Below the pieces are notes generated by a model, which saw nothing but the letters and a program-made list of their open reading frames with translations, ran no database searches and was not told where the DNA came from. A stretch of 64,000 nucleotides of DNA, from positions 186,001 through 250,000 of the forward strand of contig NZ_JAFFZE010000012.1 in assembly GCF_025165815.1 (NCBI RefSeq), given 5' to 3'. The position numbers and the translations under genes were made by a program. Shown here piece after piece: positions 50,624 through 59,527 of this stretch; within the stretch, counting starts at the first letter, position 1; each line of letters begins with the position of its first letter. This DNA comes from Actinophytocola gossypii. Lineage in GTDB: Bacteria; Actinomycetota; Actinomycetes; Mycobacteriales; Pseudonocardiaceae.

Positions 50624-51388
50624 GTGGAATGGGTCACGAGTCCGGAACTGTGGATCGCGTTCGGCACGCTGCTGTTGCTCGAGATCGTGCTCGGCATCGA
50701 CAACATCGTGTTCATCTCGATCCTGGCCGGGCGGCTGCCCGAGCACCAGCAGCAGCGCGCACGGGTCCTCGGCCTGTCGCTGGCGCTGATCACCCGGCTG
50801 CTGCTGCTCGCGTCGCTGTCCTGGGTGATCGGGTTGACCGCGACGCTGTTCACCATGTTCGGGCAGGAGATCTCCGGGCGCGACCTGATCCTGTTGCTCG
50901 GCGGGGCGTTCCTGCTGGGCAAGGCCACCTACGAGATCCACGAGCAGCTCGAGGGCGCCGAGCACGGCAAGGACCGCAAGACGGTCTCGTTCGCCGGGGT
51001 GATCGCGCAGATCCTGGTGCTGGACATCGTGTTCTCGCTGGACTCGGTGATCACCGCGGTCGGCATGGTGGACGAGCTCGGCATCATGATCGCCGCCGTG
51101 GTGGTGGCCATGATCATCATGCTGGTGTCGGCCAAGCCGATCAGCGAGTTCGTCAACCAGCACCCCACGGTGAAGATGCTCGCGCTGTCGTTCCTGCTGC
51201 TCATCGGCGGCAGCCTGATCGCGGAGGGCTTCGACCAACACATCCCGAAGGGCTACGTCTACGGCCCGATCGCGTTCTCGGTGTTCGTCGAGCTCCTGAA
51301 CCTGCGGGCCAAGGCCAAGCGCACCAAGGAGCCGGTGCACCTCCACCCCACCTACGTCAAGAGTGACAACAAGACGAACGGGGATTGA
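50624..51388 (+). CDS. TerC family integral membrane protein
   Basis: A 254-residue protein with about seven helices and the family signatures LEIVLGIDNIVFISIL near residue 20 and LDIVFSLDSVITAVGM near 140, each with a buried Asp/Asn thought to bind a metal. TerC proteins are linked to manganese efflux, metallation of exported proteins and tellurite tolerance. GTG 50624 is eight to nine bases after a TACGCT -10-like hexamer, so the mRNA may be leaderless. It diverges from the methyltransferase gene. Confidence 0.9.
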   Translation: MEWVTSPELWIAFGTLLLLEIVLGIDNIVFISILAGRLPEHQQQRARVLGLSLALITRLLLLASLSWVIGLTATLFTMFGQEISGRDLILLLGGAFLLGKATYEIHEQLEGAEHGKDRKTVSFAGVIAQILVLDIVFSLDSVITAVGMVDELGIMIAAVVVAMIIMLVSAKPISEFVNQHPTVKMLALSFLLLIGGSLIAEGFDQHIPKGYVYGPIAFSVFVELLNLRAKAKRTKEPVHLHPTYVKSDNKTNGD

Positions 51389-51396
51389 CTTCTCAG

Positions 51397-51412
51397 ATTG
51401 GTCTATGCCACT
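51397..51412 (+). promoter_or_regulatory. DasR-like (dre) operator
   Basis: ATTGGTCTATGCCACT matches the GntR/DasR dre consensus ACTGGTCTAGACCAGT at 12 of 16 bases. It lies 52 bp before the sugar-binding lipoprotein gene and close to the expected promoter. Confidence 0.55.
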
Positions 51413-51463
51413 TTGTCGCCGGGTCGGGGGACGTTGCCTGTTGGTCAACAGTGAGGTGACCCG

Positions 51464-52717
51464 GTGTCCCAGCGATTACTCGCCGCCGTCCTGGCACTGG
51501 CGCTGGTCGCGCCCGTCGCGGCGTGCGGTTCCGCCGACGAGGCCCAGCCGAGCGAGAAGCGACACCTGACCGTCTGGCTGATGCGGGGCACGGCGACCGA
51601 CGCGTTCGTCATCGACTTCGAGGCCCAGTTCGAGCGCGCGCACACCGACCTGCGGCTGGACATCCAGATCCAGGAGTGGGACGGCATCACCGACAAGGTC
51701 GCCGCCGCGCTGTCCGGCGGCGATCCGCCGGACGTGATCGAGGTCGGCAACACCCAGGTGGCCCAGTACGTGGCCAGTGGCGGCGTCACCGACCTCACCG
51801 ACCGGGTCGACGACCTCGGCGGCCAGGACTGGCTGCCCGGCCTCGCCGACCCGGGCGCGATCGAGGGCCGCCAGTACGGCATCCCGTTCTACGCCGCCAA
51901 CCGCGTGGTCATCTACCGCACCGACCTGTTCCAGCAGGCCGGCCTCACTCCACCGTCCACACGGGACGAATGGATCGACGTGACCGAGGAGCTGGACTCC
52001 GACGAGGTGCAGGGCATCTACCTGCCCGGCCAGAACTGGTACGTGCTCGCGGGCTTCCTGTGGGACGAGGGCGGCGACCTCGCCGTGCGCGACGGGAACC
52101 GGTGGCGCGGCGGGCTGAACACCCCGGAGGGACTCGCCGCCGTCGACTTCTACCAGCGACTCCAGGAGCTCGGCGACGGCCCGGTGGACTCCGACGAGGC
52201 CGAGCCACCGCAGGCCGACGTGTTCGCCGAGGGCGACGTCGCGCAGCTCATCGCGGTGCCCGGCGAGGCGAAGCAGATCACCACGACCAACCCCGACCTG
52301 ACCGACAAGCTCGGCTACTTCCCCATCCCGGGCAAGACCGATGGCACGCCGGGCGCGGTGTTCACCGGCGGCTCCGACCTGATCATCCCGGCCGACTCGC
52401 CGGCCCAGGACGGCGCCTACGAGGTGGTCAGGGCGCTGACCAGCGAGCGCTGGCAGGTCCAGCTCGCCACCACGATGAACTACGTGCCCAACCGGATCTC
52501 GCTCGCCGGCTCGGTCAACTCCGACCCGGGCGCGGCCGCGATGGCCGAGGGCGCCGCCAACGGCCACGCCACCCCGAACTCGCCGAACTGGACCGCGGTC
52601 GAGGCGAACAACCCGATCAAGAAGTTCCTGACCGAGGTGCTCACCGGAACCGACCCGGCCGTCGCCGCCTCGGCGGCGGACACGGTCATCACCGACGCCC
52701 TGAACGCGCCCCTGTAG
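51464..52717 (+). CDS. Extracellular sugar-binding lipoprotein of an ABC transporter
   Basis: A 417-residue SBP_bac_1/MalE-type lipoprotein with lipobox APVAACGS near residue 21 and the two-lobed fold (ITDKVAAALSGGDPPDVIEVGN, YGIPFYAANRVVIYRTDLF, FTGGSDLIIPADS). It probably delivers an oligosaccharide, and the upstream dre-like site suggests chitobiose or another aminosugar. No permease or ATPase is adjacent, so it is an orphan binding protein, or its partners are elsewhere. GTG 51464 is the start. Confidence 0.9.
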   Translation: MSQRLLAAVLALALVAPVAACGSADEAQPSEKRHLTVWLMRGTATDAFVIDFEAQFERAHTDLRLDIQIQEWDGITDKVAAALSGGDPPDVIEVGNTQVAQYVASGGVTDLTDRVDDLGGQDWLPGLADPGAIEGRQYGIPFYAANRVVIYRTDLFQQAGLTPPSTRDEWIDVTEELDSDEVQGIYLPGQNWYVLAGFLWDEGGDLAVRDGNRWRGGLNTPEGLAAVDFYQRLQELGDGPVDSDEAEPPQADVFAEGDVAQLIAVPGEAKQITTTNPDLTDKLGYFPIPGKTDGTPGAVFTGGSDLIIPADSPAQDGAYEVVRALTSERWQVQLATTMNYVPNRISLAGSVNSDPGAAAMAEGAANGHATPNSPNWTAVEANNPIKKFLTEVLTGTDPAVAASAADTVITDALNAPL

Positions 52718-52752
52718 CCGGCGGTTCGGGTTCCGCGCCGTTCTTTGGCAGC

Positions 52753-53472
52753 ATGACGCCCGTGGCAGCGAAGGTGCTCATCGTCGAGGACGACGACCGG
52801 ATCCGGGCCGCGCTCCGGCTCGCCCTCGAGGACGAGGGATACGAGGTGACCGAGGCGGCCGACGCGGAGACCGCGCTGGGCCGCCTGCACCGGCACGGCG
52901 CGCCCGACGTGATGATCGTCGACCTGATGCTGGGCGAGATGGACGGGTTCACCTGCATCCGCCAGGTCCGCCACGAGCACGACCTGCCGATCATCGTGGT
53001 CAGCGCCCGCGACGACACCCACGACGTGGTCGCCGCCCTGGAGGCGGGCGCGGACGACTACGTGACCAAGCCGTTCGAGATCAAGGAGATCACCGCGCGG
53101 CTGCGGGCGCTGCGCAGGCGGGCCAGGGCCGCGGTGGTCACCGAGCCGCCGCCGGAGGTCGTGCTCGACGCCGACCCGGCGGCCCCGCTGGTGCTCTCGG
53201 CCGGCTCCGGCACCGTCCGGCGCGGCGACGCCCAGGTGCACCTGACGCTGACCGAGTTCCGGCTGCTGTGCGAGCTGGCCGGCGAGGCCGGGCTGGTGCT
53301 CAGCCGCAGCACCCTGCTGGAGCGCGTGTGGGACCGGGGCTTCTTCGGCGACGAACGCATCGTCGACGTGCACATCAGACGGCTCCGCACCAAGATCGAG
53401 AAGGATCCGGCCGACCCGCGCATCGTCGTCACCGTCCGCGGCCTGGGGTACCGCCTAGATGCCCAGCGCTAG
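52753..53472 (+). CDS. OmpR/PhoB-family response regulator
   Basis: A 239-residue regulator with receiver domain VLIVEDDDRIRAALRLALE, phospho-acceptor D57 in MIVDLMLGEMDG, and Lys in YVTKPFEIKE. A C-terminal winged helix (LTLTEFRLLCELAGE ... RIVDVHIRRLRTKIEKDP, VRGLGYRL) binds DNA. ATG 52753 is supported by the receiver start. The kinase gene overlaps by 14 bp and forms a two-component system with it. It is probably cell-envelope related, like the MtrA/CseB group. Confidence 0.93.
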   Translation: MTPVAAKVLIVEDDDRIRAALRLALEDEGYEVTEAADAETALGRLHRHGAPDVMIVDLMLGEMDGFTCIRQVRHEHDLPIIVVSARDDTHDVVAALEAGADDYVTKPFEIKEITARLRALRRRARAAVVTEPPPEVVLDADPAAPLVLSAGSGTVRRGDAQVHLTLTEFRLLCELAGEAGLVLSRSTLLERVWDRGFFGDERIVDVHIRRLRTKIEKDPADPRIVVTVRGLGYRLDAQR

Positions 53473-54859
53473 GCGCGTCGGGCCGGGGCTGCGCGGGCGG
53501 GTGATGCTCACCTTCGCCTTCGGTGCCGCGCTGGTGTCGCTGGCGCTCGCGATCTCGGTGTTCACCGTGTGCCGCGGGTACCTGGTCGACCAGCGGGAGC
53601 GGTCCGCCGAGCGGCAGGCCGGCGCGGACGCCGACCTGCTGGGCAGCCGGCTGGACAGCGCCGGGGCCTACCCGGCCAGGGTGCTCGCCACCCTCGACCC
53701 GCCGGTGGACAGCGTGCTGCTGCTGAGCTGGCGGGACGAGTGGTTCAGCTCCGAGCCAGCCGTCGGGCCGGACGACCTGCCGGGCGAGCTGACCGACGCC
53801 GTCACGGGCGGCACGGACACTGGCGGTACGGACACGGTCTCGGTGACCGTGCGCGGTGACCCGTACTTCGCGGTCGCCGTGCCGCTGCCGGGCGTGACCG
53901 GCGAGGACGCCTGGCTGGTGGAGTTGGCCCCGGTGCGGGAGCTGCAGTCGACGCTGCGGGTGCTCGGCGGGGTGCTGGTCTCCTGCGGGGTGCTCGCCAC
54001 CCTGGCCGCGGCCGCCGTCGGGCTGTGGGCGAGCCGCCGGGTGCTGCGGCCGCTGGACACCCTGGCCGGGACGGCCGCCGAGATCGCGAGTGGCGAGCTG
54101 GCCACCCGGCTACCGGAGTCCCACGACCGGGACCTGATCACGCTGGTGGTCTCGTTCAACACGATGGTGGACTCGCTGCAACGCCGGATCGAGCGCGAAC
54201 GCCGCTTCTTCGCCGACGTCAGCCACGAGCTGCGCAGCCCGCTGACCACGCTGGTCACCAGCGTCGAGGTGATGCGCCGGCACGACGAGGACCTGCCGGA
54301 GCGGTCCCGGCTCGCGCTCGGCCTGGTCACCGGCGAGCTCGGCCACCTGCGCCGGCTGCTGGACGACCTGCTGGCGCTGGCCAGGACCGAGGCCGGGATC
54401 GCCCAGGACGCCCCGCAGCCGATCGCGCTGCCGGAGCTGCTCACCCACGCGGTCACCGGTTCGGGCCGCGACCCCGGCCTGCTGTCGGTCGCCGGCGACA
54501 TGAGGAACGGCGTGATCGGTGGCCGGAAGCTGGCCCTGGAACGCGCGTTCGTCAACCTGATGGACAACGCCGACCGGCACGGCGGCGGTCTGACCGGGGT
54601 CACCGTGCGCGGCGCGGGCCGGGCCGTCGAGGTGCTGGTCGACGACGCGGGCGCGGGCGTGCCGGCCGAGGACCGGGAGCGGATCTTCGAGCGCTTCGCC
54701 ACCCGTTCCGGCGCCCGGGGCGCGGCCGGCGGCACCGGTCTCGGGCTCGCCCTGGTCCGGGAGACCGTCGTCCAGCACGGCGGCACCGTCGAGTGCACCG
54801 ACAGCCCGGCCGGCGGCGCCCGGTTCGTCGTCCGCCTCCCGCTGGCCGACCCGCCCTGA
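53459..54859 (+). CDS. HAMP-domain sensor histidine kinase
   Basis: A 466-residue kinase: first membrane helix VMLTFAFGAALVSLALAISV, an extracytoplasmic sensor of about 110 residues that includes a short TGGTDTGGTDT repeat, then a second helix near 170-195 and a HAMP domain. The H-box FADVSHELRSPLTTL (His near 258) follows, with ATP-binding N (NLMDNADRHGG), G1 and G2 (DAGAGVPAEDRERIFERF, GTGLGLALV) boxes. It phosphorylates the adjacent regulator, with which it overlaps. The signal is unknown. Confidence 0.93.
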   Translation: MPSARRVGPGLRGRVMLTFAFGAALVSLALAISVFTVCRGYLVDQRERSAERQAGADADLLGSRLDSAGAYPARVLATLDPPVDSVLLLSWRDEWFSSEPAVGPDDLPGELTDAVTGGTDTGGTDTVSVTVRGDPYFAVAVPLPGVTGEDAWLVELAPVRELQSTLRVLGGVLVSCGVLATLAAAAVGLWASRRVLRPLDTLAGTAAEIASGELATRLPESHDRDLITLVVSFNTMVDSLQRRIERERRFFADVSHELRSPLTTLVTSVEVMRRHDEDLPERSRLALGLVTGELGHLRRLLDDLLALARTEAGIAQDAPQPIALPELLTHAVTGSGRDPGLLSVAGDMRNGVIGGRKLALERAFVNLMDNADRHGGGLTGVTVRGAGRAVEVLVDDAGAGVPAEDRERIFERFATRSGARGAAGGTGLGLALVRETVVQHGGTVECTDSPAGGARFVVRLPLADPP

Positions 54860-54930
54860 CTTCGGTTCGTCACACGATCGCAAAACACCGGGCCGGGCCG
54901 TCTCAACGTGCGGGCGGCACGGTGCTGGGT

Positions 54931-55323
54931 ATGACGCCGTCCGACACCCGGCCCGGTCTCCGCGATCGCCTGTACCCCGTGGTGACCGCCGGGCTGCTGA
55001 TCGCCGGGGTGTGGCTGCTGCTCGCGCCGTTCCTGTGGAACTACGACGCCACCGGCGCTGGTTCGTCGGCACTGTGGAACGACCTCACCATCGGCGTCGC
55101 GGTCGTCCTCATCGGACTGACCCGGTTCGTCGGCGCGATCAACCAGGTCTACACCAGCTTCGTCGGGGTACTGCTCGGTGCGTGGACAACCATCGCGCCG
55201 TTCGCCCTGCGGTACCGGCTGACCCCCGAGTATCCCACCGCGACACTCAACGACGTGCTCGTCGGCGTCCTCGTGACCGCTCTGGCCCTGATCGGGCTCG
55301 CCACCGCGGGCTCGGACCGCTAG
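54931..55323 (+). CDS. SPW-repeat membrane protein
   Basis: A 130-residue protein of four membrane helices arranged as two SPW-like halves: LLIAGVWLLLAPFLWNYD with a short WND linker, then FVGVLLGAWTTIAPFALRY. SPW repeat proteins are small, widespread and uncharacterised. ATG 54931 starts the protein and a two-component system lies just upstream, so it may be a target or co-regulated gene. Confidence 0.85.
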   Translation: MTPSDTRPGLRDRLYPVVTAGLLIAGVWLLLAPFLWNYDATGAGSSALWNDLTIGVAVVLIGLTRFVGAINQVYTSFVGVLLGAWTTIAPFALRYRLTPEYPTATLNDVLVGVLVTALALIGLATAGSDR

Positions 55324-55336
55324 GAGGTGAGCCAGC

Positions 55337-55924
55337 GTGAAGCCCATCCGGGCGACCGCCGCTCTCGTCCTCGTCACCGCCACGACCGGGTGCTTCGCCG
55401 GGTCGAACGCGGGCGAGGTGATCGACACCCTCGGCACCAACGCCGAAGCCGGCTCGATCCTGCTGCGCAACGTCCGGGTGGAACGCCCCTCGGACGGCGT
55501 CTACCGCGAGGGTGACGACGCCCGCGTGTACCTGACCGTGGTGGTCAACCAGGCCGACCACCCGGACCGGCTGCTCGAGGTCACCACCTCGCACGCCCGG
55601 GCCGTGACGCGGCACTGGGACGAGGGCTGCGACGGCACCGCCGAGCGGGTGGACGCGATCCCGCTGCTGCCTGACGGCACCGTTCCATCACCCGTAAGGG
55701 CGAATGACGTGGGACGGTTGCCGTACCACCTCGTGCTCAACGACCTCACCACCACCGTCCGGGAGGGCACCACGATCCCCCTCACCTTCACCTTCGCCGG
55801 TGGCGGAGCCGCCGGGATACGCACCACGATCGACGTGATGGTGCAGAGCCACCCCCACGAGACGGTCGACGGCCTGCGCGCCTGCGGACCGGAGCCTTCC
55901 ACCTCGCGGACGGAGGAAACCTGA
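55337..55924 (+). CDS. Hypothetical lipoprotein with beta-sandwich-like core
   Basis: A 195-residue secreted protein with lipobox TATTGCF near residue 19. The body has alternating hydrophobic strands (GSILLRNVRVERPSDG, DARVYLTVVVNQADHPDRLLEV, IPLTFTFAGGGAAGIRTTIDV) and a small number of Cys, reminiscent of a copper-chaperone-like or Ig-like sandwich, but no domain is certain. GTG 55337 follows AGGAGG at 55322-55327. It follows the SPW gene by 13 bp. Confidence 0.7.
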   Translation: MKPIRATAALVLVTATTGCFAGSNAGEVIDTLGTNAEAGSILLRNVRVERPSDGVYREGDDARVYLTVVVNQADHPDRLLEVTTSHARAVTRHWDEGCDGTAERVDAIPLLPDGTVPSPVRANDVGRLPYHLVLNDLTTTVREGTTIPLTFTFAGGGAAGIRTTIDVMVQSHPHETVDGLRACGPEPSTSRTEET

Positions 55925-56085
55925 TGGCATCAGCCAGGTCGCGCCCGACGCCGAAGCAACTCGCCCCCCGCCCAACCGCACCTCAGGGGAACGTGACGCA
56001 ACCCAGCCACAAGTACGTGACCAAACCGAGCGCTTCTATCCACATCGTGACCACAAGGGATGAATCCGGGGAGGCGGAACAGTGA
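55924..56085 (+). CDS. Possible 53-aa coupled ORF between lipoprotein and permease genes
   Basis: An ATG (TGATG overlap with the lipoprotein stop) opens a 53-codon frame that ends in the GTGA overlap with the permease start. The product is basic and Pro/Ser/Thr-rich at first (ARSRPTPKQLAPRPTAP) and acidic at the end. Third codon positions are less GC-rich than in neighbouring genes, so this may be untranslated leader rather than a gene. Confidence 0.25.
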   Translation: MASARSRPTPKQLAPRPTAPQGNVTQPSHKYVTKPSASIHIVTTRDESGEAEQ

Positions 56086-57734
56086 CGAGCACGAACGAGG
56101 CGCCACGCCAGGTCGACGTGCGCCTGGACACCGGATTGCGTCGGGACGTAACCCGAGGCAGCCTGCTGTTCACCGGAGTCGGGGCGATCATCGGCTCCGG
56201 ATGGCTGTTCGGGGCGCTGTACGCGGCGCAGATCGCCGGGCCGGCAGCGATCCTGTCCTGGGTGATCGGCGGACTGATGATCATGATCATCGGTCTGGTG
56301 TACGCGGAGCTGGGCGTGATGTTCCCGGTGTCCGGCGGCATCATCCGGTTCCCGCACTACTCGTTCGGTTCGTTCGCGAGCTTCAGTTCCGGTTGGACCA
56401 GTTGGCTGGCCGCGGCCGCCGTCACCCCGATCGAGGTGCTGGCGACCACCCAGTACGCCGACCCGTACATCCCGTGGCTGATGGATTCCGAGGAGGGCGT
56501 GTTCGTGCTCACCGGGCCGGGGCTCGTGGTCGCGATCGTGCTGATGTTCCTCTACAGCCTGGTGAACGTGCTCGGCGTGCGGCTGTTCGCCCGGCTCAAC
56601 AACGCGCTGGTCTGGTGGAAGCTCGCGGTGATCGCGCTGGTCGTGGTGGCCTTCGTGGTGCTGGCGTTCAACCCGGGCAACCTGACCGCCGAGGGCGGGT
56701 TCGCGCCGAGCGGGTTCGGGTCGGTGTTCGCCGCCATCCCCGCGGCCGGGGTCGCGTTCGCCTACCTCGGGTTCCGCAACGGCATCGAGTTCGCCGGCGA
56801 GACCGACAACCCGAGGCGCAACGTGCCGTACGCGGTCATCGGCTCGATCGTCATCACCAGCGTCATCTACGTGGCGCTGCAGATCGCGTTCCTCACCGCG
56901 CTGCCGCCGGACCTGCTCGAGGACGGCTGGGCCGCGCTCGCCTTCGAGGACGCCGCCGGGCCGCTGGCCGGGTTGTCGCTGGTGCTCGGCGCGGTGTGGC
57001 TCGCGGTGCTGCTCCGGGTCGACGCGGTGATCTCGCCGGCCGACACCGGACTGATCTACGCCGGCGTGACCACCCGCCTCGCCTACGCCAACGCCCGCAA
57101 CGGCAACGCGCCCAAGGCGCTGACCAAGCTGAACAGCCGCGGCATCCCGTGGATCTCGGTCGTGGTGATGTTCGTGGTCGGCTGCTTCTTCTTCCTGCCG
57201 TTCCCCGGCTGGCAGCAGTTCATCGGGTTCATCACCTCCGCGTTCGCGGTGTCCTTCGGCGCCGGGCCGCTCGTGGTGGGCGCGATGCGCCGGCAGCTGC
57301 CCGACCAGGACCGCCCGTTCCGGGTGCCGGGCGGCGACCTGTTCCCGTTCCTGGCGTTCCTGGCCTCCAGCCTGCTGGTGTTCTGGTCCGGCTGGGCGAT
57401 CAACGAGAAGATGTTCATCGCGCTGCTCGCCGGCTACGTCCTGTTCGCCGTCTACCACGCGGTGAACAAGGACCGGATGCCGCCGCTGGACTTCCGCGCC
57501 GGCTCCTGGTTCCCGATCTGGGTGGTTGGCCTGGCCGTGGTCAGCTACCTCGGCGACATCGACCCGAACGCGCCCGCCGACCCCGGTCTCATCCTGAACG
57601 GCGGCGACGGCCCGCTGTCACTACTGTGGGGTTTCCTCGTGCTGGCCGTGTTCAGCGCGCTGGTCTACGGGTACGCGATCGCCAATCGCCTGCCCGCCCG
57701 CCGGGCCGCGGAGTACGTCAGCCAGACCGCCTGA
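56082..57734 (+). CDS. APC superfamily amino acid permease
   Basis: A 550-residue permease of about 12 helices: TRGSLLFTGVGAIIGSGWLFGALYAA (the GxGxIxGSG substrate motif), a helix-5 to 6 segment AYLGFRNGIEFAGETDNPRRNVP, and YAGVTTRLAYANARNG. It imports an amino acid or related compound. GGGGAGG precedes GTG 56082. The product is followed by the GH15 gene with a TGATG overlap. The family member is close to actinobacterial 'APC family permease' proteins of unknown substrate. Confidence 0.9.
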   Translation: MTSTNEAPRQVDVRLDTGLRRDVTRGSLLFTGVGAIIGSGWLFGALYAAQIAGPAAILSWVIGGLMIMIIGLVYAELGVMFPVSGGIIRFPHYSFGSFASFSSGWTSWLAAAAVTPIEVLATTQYADPYIPWLMDSEEGVFVLTGPGLVVAIVLMFLYSLVNVLGVRLFARLNNALVWWKLAVIALVVVAFVVLAFNPGNLTAEGGFAPSGFGSVFAAIPAAGVAFAYLGFRNGIEFAGETDNPRRNVPYAVIGSIVITSVIYVALQIAFLTALPPDLLEDGWAALAFEDAAGPLAGLSLVLGAVWLAVLLRVDAVISPADTGLIYAGVTTRLAYANARNGNAPKALTKLNSRGIPWISVVVMFVVGCFFFLPFPGWQQFIGFITSAFAVSFGAGPLVVGAMRRQLPDQDRPFRVPGGDLFPFLAFLASSLLVFWSGWAINEKMFIALLAGYVLFAVYHAVNKDRMPPLDFRAGSWFPIWVVGLAVVSYLGDIDPNAPADPGLILNGGDGPLSLLWGFLVLAVFSALVYGYAIANRLPARRAAEYVSQTA

Positions 57735-57757
57735 TGCGTGGCGTCCGATGGGAGGGA

Positions 57758-59527
57758 ATGGGCTTGGTCGGCAGGATCGAGGACTACGCGCTGATCGGTG
57801 ACCTGCAGACCGCGGCGCTGGTCGGCCGGGACGGGTCGATCGACTGGCTGTGCCTGCCTCGGTTCGACTCGCCCGCCTGCTTCGCCGCGCTGCTCGACGA
57901 CGAGAGCGCCGGGCGCTGGCTGCTCGCGCCGGCGGGCGGCGGGTCGTGCTCCCGGCGCTACCTCGGCGACTCGCTGGTGCTGGAGACCGAGTGGCGGACC
58001 GCGGCCGGCACCGTGCGGGTCCTCGACCTGATGCCGCCGCGCGAGCAGGCCGCCGACGTGGTCCGGGTCGTGGTCGGCGTGTCCGGGCGGGTGCGGATGC
58101 ACCTGGACCTGAACCTGCGCTTCGACTACGGCTCGGTCGACCCGTGGGTGCGCCAGGTCGACGGCGAGCTGTCCGCGATCGCCGGCCCGGACGCGGTATG
58201 GCTGTCCGGCCCGGTGCCGACCGAGGTCGACGACGGGCGGATCGGCGCCACCTTCGAGGTCGCCGAGGGTGACCGGGTGCCGTTCGTGCTGACGTACTCG
58301 CCGTCGCACCTGCCGGCGCCCAGGGCGATCGACGGGCTGGTCGCGGTCGACGACACCTGCCGGTACTGGGACGACTGGATCGGCCGGTGCGACTACGACG
58401 GCGAGTACGGCGAGGCCGTCCGGCGTTCGCTGGTCACGCTCAAGGCACTGACCTACGGCCCGACCGGCGGGATCGTCGCCGCGGCCACCACCTCGCTGCC
58501 CGAGCAGCTCGGCGGACCGAGGAACTGGGACTACCGCTTCTGCTGGCTGCGCGACGCGAGCCTGACGCTGCAGGCGCTGCTCGGCACCGGGTACGTCGAG
58601 GAGGCCAAGGCGTGGCGGGAGTGGCTGCTGCGCGCGGTCGCCGGTGACCCGGCCGACCTGCGGATCATGTACGGGCTCGACGGCACCCGCCGGATCCCGG
58701 AGTACACAGTGGACTGGCTCGGCGGCTACGAGGGCGCCCGCCCGGTGCGGATCGGCAACGCCGCCGCCGAGCAGCTCCAGCTCGACGTGTGGGGCCAGGT
58801 GCTCGACGGCCTGCACCTGGCCCGCGACGCCGGCCTTGCCCCGTCCACCGACGCCTGGGACCTGCAGCGCGCGCTGCTGGACTTCCTGGAAGGTTCGTGG
58901 GACGCGCCGGACAACAGCCTGTGGGAGGTACGCGGGCCGAGGCGGCAGTTCACCCACTCGAAGGTGATGGCCTGGGCCGGCGTGGACCGCGCGGTGTACG
59001 CGGTGGAGCGGCACGGGCTGGCGGGCCCGGTCGAGCGCTGGCGCGACCTGCGGCGACGCATCCACGACGAGGTGTGCGCGCGGGGCTACGACGCCGACCG
59101 AGGCACGTTCACCCAGTTCTACGGCTCCACCGGGCTGGACGCCGCGCTGCTGCTGATCCCCCGCGTCGGGTTCCTGCCGTGGAACGACGAACGCGTGGTC
59201 GGCACGGTCGAGGCGGTGCGCCGCGAGCTGTGCGAGGACGGGCTGGTGCTGCGGTACCGGATGTCGACCGACGGCGGCGTCGACGGGCTGCCCGGCGAGG
59301 AGGGCGCGTTCCTGGCGTGCTCGTTCTGGCTGGTCGACGCGCTGATCGGGATGGGCAGGAACCGGGAGGCGCACGAGCTGTTCGAGCGGCTGCTGGACCT
59401 GCGCAACGACGTGGGGCTGCTGTCGGAGGAGTACGACACGCGGGCGCGGCGGCAGGTGGGCAACACCCCGCAGGCGTTCAGCCACATCGGCCTGGTGAAC
59501 TCCGCACGCTACCTCGGAGGTTCCTGA
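57758..59527 (+). CDS. GH15-family protein (glucoamylase/trehalase-like)
   Basis: About 589 residues. The N-terminal beta-sandwich opens with GRIEDYALIGDLQTAALVGRDGSIDWLCLPRFDSP, and the (alpha/alpha)6 barrel carries RNWDYRFCWLRDASLTLQALL and the acid region of WDLQRALLDFLEGSWDAPDNSLWEVRG, as in actinobacterial GH15 trehalases and glucoamylases. It has no signal peptide and probably acts in the cytoplasm on trehalose or a maltodextrin. ATG 57758 sits immediately after GGAGGGA; ATG 57734 (TGATG overlap) and TTG 57764 are alternatives. The next gene starts in its stop. Confidence 0.9.
   Translation: MGLVGRIEDYALIGDLQTAALVGRDGSIDWLCLPRFDSPACFAALLDDESAGRWLLAPAGGGSCSRRYLGDSLVLETEWRTAAGTVRVLDLMPPREQAADVVRVVVGVSGRVRMHLDLNLRFDYGSVDPWVRQVDGELSAIAGPDAVWLSGPVPTEVDDGRIGATFEVAEGDRVPFVLTYSPSHLPAPRAIDGLVAVDDTCRYWDDWIGRCDYDGEYGEAVRRSLVTLKALTYGPTGGIVAAATTSLPEQLGGPRNWDYRFCWLRDASLTLQALLGTGYVEEAKAWREWLLRAVAGDPADLRIMYGLDGTRRIPEYTVDWLGGYEGARPVRIGNAAAEQLQLDVWGQVLDGLHLARDAGLAPSTDAWDLQRALLDFLEGSWDAPDNSLWEVRGPRRQFTHSKVMAWAGVDRAVYAVERHGLAGPVERWRDLRRRIHDEVCARGYDADRGTFTQFYGSTGLDAALLLIPRVGFLPWNDERVVGTVEAVRRELCEDGLVLRYRMSTDGGVDGLPGEEGAFLACSFWLVDALIGMGRNREAHELFERLLDLRNDVGLLSEEYDTRARRQVGNTPQAFSHIGLVNSARYLGGS

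Noticed and set aside
53810-53840. TGGTDTGGTDT tract in the kinase sensor as a phase-variable repeat
   Set aside because: Only about two units of GGCACGGACACT-like sequence are present, too few to support slippage.
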